Positions 1 to 8,400 of a stretch of 64,000 nt of DNA are shown here, piece by piece. The DNA lies in the NCBI GenBank assembly GCA_907165275.2, contig OU015677.1, positions 3,410,001 to 3,474,000 of the forward strand. The letters are read 5' to 3'. The notes under the pieces were generated by a model. That model was not told where the DNA came from and ran no database searches. It saw only the letters and a list, made by a program, of their open reading frames with translations. Position numbers and translations under genes: made by a program. This DNA comes from Zygaena filipendulae. Taxonomy: Eukaryota > Arthropoda > Insecta > Lepidoptera > Zygaenidae. Position 1 is the stretch's first letter. Each line of letters opens with the position of its first letter.

Positions 1-2
1 TG

Positions 3-1514
3 TTTAAGACAATAAATCTTAAAAAAACAGCTGATCTGTGGGGGATTTCTGTTACTATTATAAGTTCATTAATTGATATTATTGCACTAGATTTAGTTGA
101 TATATTTAATAAATGTATAGACTGTGGTGTGTTTCCTGACCAAATGAAATATAGTAAAATAACACCTTTGTTTAAAACAGGTAGTACAACAGACCCTACT
201 AACTTTAGACCAATTTCAGTACTACCCACATTTAGTAAAATATTTGAAAAGCTTATACTTAGCCAACTACTCGCATACTTTAATAAAAACGACTTGCTGC
301 ATCATAAACAGTTCGGTTTTACTCGTGGTCGCTCTACAACTGATGCAGGAATTAAATTAATTGAAAATATTTTTGAGGCCTGGGAGGAGTCACGTGATGC
401 TTATGGAGTGTTTTGTGATTTATCCAAGGCCTTTGATTGTGTTGAGCATACAACTTTGGTCAGGAAACTACACTATTACGGAATACGAGGTGTAGCTTTG
501 GATCTTCTTACTTCGTACTTGAGTGATAGGATCCAAAGGGTTGATGTCAACGGAAAACGATCACATGGTTCTGCCGTGGTAATGGGAGTACCCCAAGGAT
601 CTATATTAGGACCATTCCTGTTCCTTGTTTATATAAATGACTTACCTTATCTAGTGAGGGACAACCATGAGATAGTATTGTTTGCAGATGATACATCTTT
701 AGTGTTTAAGGTTAATAGACAGCAATCGGCTGTAGACGATGTGAACAATGCTCTCTCTAAAATAGTACACTGGTTTAATGCTAATAACTTATTACTAAAC
801 CGTGATAAAACCAAATGTATAAGATTTGTGACCAAAAATGTTAAACAAGTAAAAACCAGATTACTGATTAATAATGAGGATTTGGAAATGGTCGATGAAA
901 CTGTCTTTCTAGGTATAACATTAGATGCAAAATTACAATGGGGCCCACATATAAAAAAGTTATCAGGTAGATTAAGCTCGGCGACTTATGCTGTTAAGAA
1001 AATCCGTCAACTTACTGATATTAATACCGCGCGTTTAGTTTATTTTAGTTATTTCCACAGCATTATGTCATACGGCATACTGCTGTGGGGTAGTGCCGCG
1101 GATATCGATTCTGTATTCGTGTTGCAGAAACGAGCCATTCGCGCAATCTATAAGTTGGGCCCTCGGGATTCACTGAGAACTAAATTCAGCGAGTTTAAAA
1201 TAATGACTGTACATTCTCAGTATATATACGAGAATTTATTATATGTTCACAAAAATTTAGTCAACTTTAAGAAAAACAGTGATTTACATAATCTTAACTT
1301 AAGAAATAAAGATAAACTCGCTGTGCCTAAGACTAGGCTCCATAAAATTTCTAAGTCATTTAAAGGACAATGTATACGCTTTTACAACAAACTCCCAAAC
1401 GATGTAATTAATTTGTCAATTAATAAATTCAAGACGCTTATTAAACACAGATTATGCGATAAAGCATATTATAGTGTAGTAGACTATTTAAATGATACAG
1501 ACGTTTGGGAATGA
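3..1514 (+). CDS. LINE reverse transcriptase, 5'-truncated by window edge (CR1/L2-like)
   Basis: The frame is open from base 3 to the TGA at 1512-1514, so the ORF continues left of the window; the GTG at 129 is only a convenient first codon. Counting from it, the protein shows reverse transcriptase motifs in order: FRPISVL (26-32), FCDLSKAFD with the first catalytic Asp (D97), GVPQGSILGP (153-162) and the FADD catalytic box (185-188). The C-terminal region has the FYNKLP and YYSV.DYL signatures usual in CR1/L2-type elements. The endonuclease domain would lie upstream. No frameshift is visible, so this may be a fairly young copy. It lies on the same strand as the isochorismatase-domain gene and probably sits in one of its upstream introns. 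RT identity is certain; the clade is inferred. Confidence 0.93.
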   Translation, partial: FKTINLKKTADLWGISVTIISSLIDIIALDLVDIFNKCIDCGVFPDQMKYSKITPLFKTGSTTDPTNFRPISVLPTFSKIFEKLILSQLLAYFNKNDLLHHKQFGFTRGRSTTDAGIKLIENIFEAWEESRDAYGVFCDLSKAFDCVEHTTLVRKLHYYGIRGVALDLLTSYLSDRIQRVDVNGKRSHGSAVVMGVPQGSILGPFLFLVYINDLPYLVRDNHEIVLFADDTSLVFKVNRQQSAVDDVNNALSKIVHWFNANNLLLNRDKTKCIRFVTKNVKQVKTRLLINNEDLEMVDETVFLGITLDAKLQWGPHIKKLSGRLSSATYAVKKIRQLTDINTARLVYFSYFHSIMSYGILLWGSAADIDSVFVLQKRAIRAIYKLGPRDSLRTKFSEFKIMTVHSQYIYENLLYVHKNLVNFKKNSDLHNLNLRNKDKLAVPKTRLHKISKSFKGQCIRFYNKLPNDVINLSINKFKTLIKHRLCDKAYYSVVDYLNDTDVWE

Positions 1515-1731
1515 ATTGCTCTATCCAATTACTATTTTTTGTTCTCCTAGTTTATAAGTAAGATCATTTAAAGACAGCCCTGCTGAGTTTCTTGTCAGTT
1601 CTTCTCAGCAGACGACGTATTCCGAACTGACGGTAATTTATAGTTTTAAGAACCTGCTGACGATTACAAGTGATTGTAACCAATCCTAAGTAATAAAGAG
1701 CTTTTGAAATTTGAAATTTGAAATAAAAAAA
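1515..1731 (+). mobile_element. 3' UTR and TTTGAAA-repeat tail of the LINE
   Basis: After the stop codon come about 165 bp of non-coding sequence, an AATAAA near 1693, and a short tail of TTTGAAA repeats followed by an A-run. A short tandem repeat as the 3' terminus is typical of CR1-related LINEs. The same tail in reverse orientation occurs near 48.1 kb, marking another member of the family. Confidence 0.75.
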
Positions 1732-1856
1732 CAAAGGTTAAATTTTTACTGACATCTAATAGGTATCTAGGTGTTCCTCCTTGTCAATTATGGAATCCCT
1801 TTGGAGGAACCTTATGTCCTATTCAAAGACCTAAAATTACTCATAAACATAATATA

Positions 1857-2052
1857 CTAGCTGTTCCCCGCGGTTTCACCCGCGTTTATTTCGGAGTTCC
1901 CGCGGGAATTCCGGATTACAATATAGCCTATGTTACTCAAGGATAATGTAGCTTTATTATGGTGAAAGAATTTTTGAAATCAATCCTGTAGTTTCTGAGT
2001 TAGATCGTTAAAACAAACCAACAAACAAAAAATCAAATCTTTCGTCTTTTTA
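1857..2052 (-). mobile_element. Helitron-like non-autonomous element, subfamily 2
   Basis: Read on the minus strand, the element ends in a GC-rich hairpin (GCGGGTGAAACCGCGG) followed a few bases later by CTAG and T, the usual structure of a Helitron 3' end. The distal half carries the subfamily-2 body (motif AAATTCTTTCACCAT, then TAACATAGGCTATATTG). It is nearly identical in layout to the copies at 18590-18795 and 40945-41152. Confidence 0.8.
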
Positions 2053-2340
2053 ATAATATACCATATAGATATTCTCTGTAAATTGACTTGCGTGGCTATT
2101 CAAAGTGTCTTGGAAAGTATTCCAGGACAAAACTATCTTAAACACTACCATATGTAGGTACTGCAGTTGTTTTTTTTTTCAGAATTGGTTCAATATTTCC
2201 AAAGACCCACACCTTTTTTTTAGATCTTATTATATAGACTAGCTGATGCCTGAACTCTTGCTTATGTCTCGAGATCCTCTTATTTACTCTTTGGTATTAT
2301 GGTTCAGCACAAATGTTTATAACCATATGGTTTTTTACAG

Positions 2341-5034
2341 TTGGAAGGGGCAAAACTCTTCAACATACCTGTGTATGCCTCAGAACAGTATCCTAAGGGT
2401 CTCGGACACACCACCAAAGATATTAAGTTGGATCAGGTAGCGATGGTTTACGAGAAGACGAGCTTTTCAATGTACACACCTGAATTACAGGAGCGGTTGA
2501 AAAAAGATGTGCCCGATTTGAGCTCAATTGTGCTGTTTGGAATTGAGGTAGTGTAGATCGAAGGTATTTCATTTATTTCTTATTTTAATCTCTAAATGGT
2601 TAAACTTTATCTTTGTCCTCTTTAAAAATTATAAAATCAATGAAACCATGTAAAAGAATATGAAACAAAAACGGGTTTTTTCCCTCAAATCTGACTGAAT
2701 ATATTAGAGCATTATTAAAATGTACAATCCTGAAGCTGTGCCAGCCTCAACTAGTGATTATTTTAATGGAATTTATTTCTAGCTGTTGCCCTACGGTTTC
2801 ACCTGCAGTAATTTCGGAGTTCCCGCAGGAATTCCGGGGTAACAATATAGCCTCTGACACTCACAAATTACATACCTAACTTCCTATTGGTAAACCCCCC
2901 TACAATGTTACAAATCATTCTTTATTTATTTTATCACATAAATTATTTTCGTAATTCACACCTGTGTTAATTGAATAAAAATCTGAAGCTTTGAGAAACA
3001 GTGAATAGATACAGACTTAGGCTCCAAAGCAATTTGTATATTGAATCACTTCAGGGGGGGTTGGCAGAATATCCCATTTGCTAATCCTTACCCATTTTTA
3101 CCCAAATTCATAATTCTTCGAATACATTCTAAATTATTATTGCTCTGGAAAAGGAGTTATTCCTTGAGGACATTTCATCCTTAATTTTGTTTTTTTTTTT
3201 CAGGCCCATGTCTGTATAGAGCAGACAGTGATAGACCTACTCAAGGAGGACATAGCAGTCCATGTCTTGGCTGATGGAGTCTCCTCCAGGTCACTCATGG
3301 ACAGAGGTTTAGCGCTGCAGGTACAACTTCTTTATTCTATTTTATGACCTTAGAATGATAGATAATGGCACTTATTGTGACAAAAAGGTGCTATCTTAGA
3401 ACTTGCATTAATTATTGTCATACATTAAAATACTGACAAAAGATTAAAAAACTCATATGGACACAATTTTTCATAACAATTTCATGATTTTTCTGTCAAG
3501 AATCACGTTTTTGGTTAGAGTTGCACCATTTTGAGCTCTATAAACGCCTAAAGTAAGACAAATAATTTAAGCAAACCAATGCAAATAATGCAATGCAGAA
3601 AATCTTTGTCAGTTTTTTTAATGATTCCTTTATTAGACGTTTTGAAAAAAATGGAGGACTTATTTAAATAAATAAAAATAAATATATATGTCTCTGTCTT
3701 CATCTTTGGGAGACAGTTGTAGTGTTCTCTGATCCCTAGATAAGTGGTTATGTATCCAAGGCATCTCCCGTCATGATTCACAGCGCATGCAGTCCGTTGG
3801 GTGCTTTGTGACAACATCGGAAAACGCTCTATTCAAACTGCTCAGAGACAAGAAACACCCGGCCTTCAAACAGATATCCAAGCTCAACAGGGAGCCCACT
3901 GTTGACACATTGGGATACAACTACAATATTGTTTCGAAAATATAGGTTTACTAGAAAACTCCTTTGGGGACACATTCTATACGTCAAATACATTCCTTTT
4001 ACAAGCATTTATTTAAGGCGCTTACAGCACCCAAATGTGGAGTCAAATGTGGCCTCTATTTAGAGAAAAAAAAAACAAAAAAGGTGCAAAACAATACTAC
4101 AATATTAAAATGGGGTAAAGTAGGTACTATTTCTTGAAAAAAAAAAAGACATGTATACGGTTGAATTGAGAACCTCCTTTTATTGAAGTCGATTAAAAAT
4201 TTAAAAACTTAAGTGGTGAAAGAGGTGCAATAAAATAAAAACCAACTATTTACTGTTCTTAACAGTTTCATTTTTAAGCTATGCCCCAGTTTTACCCGTG
4301 TAAATTTCTTGGTTCCCCTGGGAACTCTTTAACATGGCTGTGAAACTTATCACGGCCAGATTTTATGATTTCTTTTTTGTGATAGTACCTACCGGCGTAA
4401 TATTATATTGTGACGAGCTGCCTCCTTTTTATTTTTGCATTAATAGGCTAATGCCGTGCTTCGCGGTTTCACCCGCGTTAATTTATGAGTTCCCGCGGGA
4501 ACTTCGAAAAAAAAAAAAAAACGTTTTTTTTTTCTGTACCCCTGAAGACGTGTAAGCAAAATTTCATGATTATTATCGGTCAAGTAGTTTAGGCGGTACA
4601 GGGGTATAAACAATGAGGTACTTTAATAATCCCTTTGACATCATGGACCTTTATCGTATCGTATCGTAACGTCTCTTCCCCTGTATAATATGCCTGAAAT
4701 AAATATTATTATTATTATAATTATTGGGGTAAGTTCGGACATAGGGCATGTTTTTCCTCCATAATAAAAATAAACTCTGCGGATTCTGTATAGCGGATAT
4801 CGTTAGTTGACCCTGTGATCCCTAAGCCATTAACACGTAAAAGAAACTATTTTATTTTGACCCTTCCAGCGGCTCCAATCCATCGGTTGCTTCGTCGGCA
4901 CGTCCGAGAACGTGCTGTTCAAGTTATTGCGGGACAAGTCCCACCCGGCGTTCAAGCTAGTGTCCAAGCTGAACACTACTCCTACGCCGGACGAGTTCGG
5001 CGCGGGGGACCAACTGAAGGAGAAACTATTTTAA
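2341..5034 (+). CDS. Isochorismatase domain-containing protein (ISOC1/2-like), 3' exons, partial
   Basis: A cysteine-hydrolase-fold protein of the isochorismatase-like family, probably cytosolic or mitochondrial; the substrate of animal ISOC proteins is not settled. Shared coding exons are 2341-2547 (acceptor TTTTTTACAG, donor GTAGTG, 69 codons) and 3204-3320 (39 codons, donor GTACAA); both junctions are phase 0. The first exon encodes LEGAKLFNIPVYASEQYPKG and a YEKTSFS motif with the probable catalytic Lys. The second encodes AHVCIEQT, with the probable nucleophilic Cys directly after GIE, and LADGVSSRS. The catalytic Asp and the N-terminus belong to exons left of the window. The reading then continues into one of two homologous last exons, 3784-3945 or 4870-5034. 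The gene converges on COPZ. Confidence 0.9.
2779..2870 (-). mobile_element. Helitron-like 3'-end fragment, subfamily 2
   Basis: CTAG end, degenerate hairpin and the GAATTCC body motif followed by CAATATAGCCT. Truncated distally. It lies in the first visible intron of the isochorismatase-domain gene. Confidence 0.65.
3784..3945 (+). CDS. Alternative last exon A of the isochorismatase-domain gene
   Basis: The acceptor GATTCACAG is followed in phase 0 by 53 codons starting RMQSVGCFVTTSEN and ending VSKI-TAG. It aligns with the C-terminal helix region of ISOC proteins (TSE...HP.FK motif). It is AT-rich, with an AATAAA at 4229-4234 about 285 bp past the stop, so transcripts could end here. It is homologous to exon B: about 28 of the first 35 residues are identical. 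Confidence 0.88.
   Translation, partial: RMQSVGCFVTTSENALFKLLRDKKHPAFKQISKLNREPTVDTLGYNYNIVSKI
4229..4234 (+). promoter_or_regulatory. Poly(A) signal for transcript ending with exon A
   Basis: AATAAA placed 284 bp after the exon A stop codon. Use is inferred from position only. Confidence 0.5.
4276..4332 (-). mobile_element. Decayed Helitron-like 3'-end fragment
   Basis: Degenerate hairpin and GTTCCCCTGGGAACT motif matching the shared 3' end; the CTAG has mutated. It lies in the intron between last exons A and B. Confidence 0.45.
4447..4612 (-). mobile_element. Helitron-like element, subfamily 1, interrupted by A/T run
   Basis: The 3' hairpin (CGCGGTTTCACCCGCG), GTTCCCGCGGGAACT and the subfamily-1 body (CTGTACCCCTGAAGACG, TTTCATGAT) are present. 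The distal end is missing and an A/T run expands the middle. Confidence 0.7.
4620..4726 (+). repeat. Possible LINE 3' end with short tandem tails
   Basis: A short TCGTATCGTA stretch, then CTGAAATAAATATTATTATT, resembling a retroelement 3' end with an ATT-repeat tail. No coding remnant is attached. Confidence 0.35.
4870..5034 (+). CDS. Alternative last exon B of the isochorismatase-domain gene
   Basis: The acceptor CCCTTCCAG is followed in phase 0 by 54 codons starting RLQSIGCFVGTSEN and ending KEKLF-TAA. It is homologous to exon A but GC-rich, with a different tail after residue 36. The two exons have the same phase and separate stop codons, so they must be mutually exclusive. An AATAAA lies at 5322-5327, about 290 bp downstream. 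Both exons look intact, so neither can be called the pseudo-exon from sequence alone. Confidence 0.88.
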   Translation, partial: RLQSIGCFVGTSENVLFKLLRDKSHPAFKLVSKLNTTPTPDEFGAGDQLKEKLF

Positions 5035-5321
5035 GAGGGCAACACTGGACTGAAGTACCTGGTAGTAGTAGTTAAGGTTGATCGATGCATGGATGAATTT
5101 GGGAGTTTTACGCAGGAATCAAAGGTTCTATCATTTATTTTTGTGTCTATTATATAATAGGAAGTGGATTTTATTGTTTTAGCAGTGGAAGTTTTGGAGT
5201 GGAGTGTATTGAAATGTATGATAACTTGGTGTCCGCCGATAGATCGAAATCGCTATATCTTTATCGATATGATAATAACCTGTCAATATAAAATGTACAG
5301 TCATGCACTAAAGTTGTTATG

Positions 5322-5327
5322 AATAAA
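5322..5327 (+). promoter_or_regulatory. Poly(A) signal for transcript ending with exon B
   Basis: AATAAA placed 288 bp after the exon B stop, followed by a T/G-rich stretch. The minus-strand signal at 5356-5361, which could serve COPZ, is only 29 bp away. Confidence 0.6.
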
Positions 5328-5355
5328 AAGAAGGAATTGTTAAACTTTTGAAAAT

Positions 5356-5361
5356 TTTATT
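5356..5361 (-). promoter_or_regulatory. Candidate COPZ poly(A) signal (a second one at 5431-5436)
   Basis: TTTATT on the plus strand is AATAAA on the minus strand. One copy lies 7 bp past the COPZ stop codon (5431-5436), and this one about 80 bp further on. The closer one would give an almost absent 3' UTR, so this one seems more likely. Confidence 0.45.
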
Positions 5362-5442
5362 TTATGTAAATAGATAGTATATATAATTTTAATATTTTTA
5401 ATACATAACCTTAAATTGATAATAATTAGTTTTATTTTCTGA

Positions 5443-8400
5443 TTACTTCAACAACGACCATTTTAGTTGTTCTTTCGCAGATTGCAGCACCTGCAAAGAG
5501 AAATATTAAAAACAACTAATTTGAAACGAAACATGCTAGTAATGTTTGACAAACATTGCGTGTTTAATTGAATTTACTGTAAAAATAAGTAGGTATAGGA
5601 GCATAACTGAAAGACTACCTACAAAAACTACGTTTATAAAAGAAAGCGCAAGATAAACGAAGAGATATAGAAATAGTATCTGTGGTATATTTCATTGACC
5701 ATAGTGGTAAGAGGTTAGTTTACTGTGGGATAATACAGAACTTTCTTGATTTGCAAGTGCAGTGGAGGTCTAGGTGAAATAGGCATAAGTTTATGTATGT
5801 AATATGTATATTAAATTTTATCATGAGCGTCATTATAATTGACTGACACAATTTTAAAACTAAAATAGTTACCTATTTAATATTTTTGTACACGACTGTA
5901 CTACAAAAACGCTATGTCTTCGTCAAATCGAATCGTGTAAGACTATGATAATATTTAGGTATTAAGTTTTTATGATATTTATCGTGTTTTATGATATTTA
6001 TCGTGTAACTGGTAGATAAAGAACTAAAAGAACGTATATAAACGTCTTGGATATACTATTTAAAACATTTCATAATTTTCGTAGGTGTGAGCTTCAAAAA
6101 AAAAATTAGTTTAATCTATACGTCATACTCAATATAGTAAAATTTATTTAATAATGATTATGGCTTAAAAAATGGATTTAGTTTAAAAATTGTACTGGAA
6201 AAAATAAACAATTGCTGCGCATATTTGAATGAAACTTGATATACGAGTACCGACCTACCTAGTTTCCTGATTTAATATTCAGAATATTTTTATCTTGTTT
6301 AAAAATATAATTCCCGAGGAAATCTAATCATACGCGGGCTAAGCAGCGGACATATTATAATATAACTAAATGTGATATCACATACATAATATATCTATAT
6401 CTATCTACTAATGTTGAAAGGAGAAAAGATTTGATATTTGGATGTTTGTTTGTAATGGATAAAAGCAAAACTACAAACCAATTTCAGAAATCTGAAATTA
6501 CAGTGTTTCCGAGTGACACCCCGGAGTAAAACCGCGAGGGGATCGACTAGTTTATCTATAAAGAGATTTATGTGCAAATTCTGGTACTGCAAATAAATGG
6601 GTTCTGAATTGTAATGAAGATGAAGAAACAATTGGTTAGAAGAAAGATAAAAATAAAATTGAACCATAATGTAAATTTATCGTTGTTTATTTGTCAAACC
6701 TCAAAAAGTGATTGTACAAAAATATATAATTATATTATTAATATGTATTTAAATAAGTATAAAATAATACTATCCAAATAATTCACAAATGGCAAACAAG
6801 TATATTAGGAAACCTAAATATATTGTATACTCAATAATAAATTTAAGAAGAAAATTGGTCCCAATTACTTGTACGAATCATAAAAATTTCTCTACATCTA
6901 ACAAGATATAAGTATTTAAACATTAAATTTTCTAAAGAAATACAGCCAGGCAAATCGTAGGATTGTTCGAGGTAAGAATAGACATGGAGTAAAATCCTAT
7001 GAAACACATTTTGTGCGTATCTTCCTACTTCCGAGGGAATCAGGAAGATGCTTAGAGTAGCAATTTGTCTAGAGTAGTATTTTTTTTTTCTAAAGAACCA
7101 GTTTTTAATTAGTCGAATGAAGCCTAGTTCATTTGATTCCACAACATGTCTCAACTTACCCTAATAAACTTAACATTAAAATTAATTAAACATGGTAGCC
7201 TACGTATTATAATACTTTGGGAGGAAATACCAAAGTGCAAAGAAGCCAAGAGCAGACCCATCTCTGAATAATAGCATTAATTCAGCATTAACATCGAAAG
7301 TTCTTTGCAGAAAATTTCTAGTGTTCAACGAAAGATAAAAATAACACTGCTATTAGAGATGGTAGTAGGATTCCATGAAGAACATTAGCGGATACCTTTT
7401 AAAGTATACTCAATCAGAGTTTCAGAGTATACAAATCAATAGTCAACACATATCTACGCGTTTCAAAGTTCGTAGCGCGTTTTTTAACGAAGTAGTAAAG
7501 TGAAATCTAAATATGATAGTCTGCATATCGAATAAGTTATAATCGATATTTCCTCAATTGCGAGGTAAAAGCTTAGAATTTCAAAACGGGAATAGGTAAA
7601 ACGTAGGTGCGTGCAAAGTATAATACAATTTTGGTATTGGAACGAAATCTTGTGTACTGTAGCTTTGAATAATAATAACGCTTGGATATATCGCTCAGAG
7701 TCATCTGACCCCAAAAATAAGTAGACAATTCCGATATAATATTTACCTAATTTTTATTTGTAAACACTTATGACTCAGACTCAGGGTAAACACAAATATC
7801 CAAGATACAAATGTTTACCCTGACGCGGGGGCTTGAACCCACGACACTTATCATAGCAGTTAGACCACTAGACTACCGGTTCTGTTGTAAAAGGGTAAAA
7901 GAAACGAGCCTACAGTCGGCGATCACCAAAAGAGATTGTTCAACTGTTGCATTACCTGTGCTACCGTCTGCTCGCCGAGCGGCACGTCCTCGGTGCGCAG
8001 CGCCGCCCTGCCCACGATCGACATCGGGTCCGAGTCTAGTATCACCCTGGAATATGGAGGAGACATTATTTTAAAATATGATTCCAATCACAACCATTTA
8101 TTTACTAACGTGTGTCGCTCATTGTTGGTCAAGCCTATCCTACTAATATTATAATCGCGAAAGTTTGTAAGTATGTCCATACATACTTACAAACTTTCCA
8201 TCCGTATGGATAGATGGATGTTTGTTACTCTTTCACGCAAAAACTACTGGATGGATTTAAATGACACTTAACAATAATATAGCTTATACATCAGATTAAC
8301 ACATAGGATACTTTTTATGCTGGAATTCCCGCGGGAACTCTGAAATTAACGCGGGTGAAACCACGGGGCAAAACTAGTTTCTTAATGTAGGTAAGACGTC

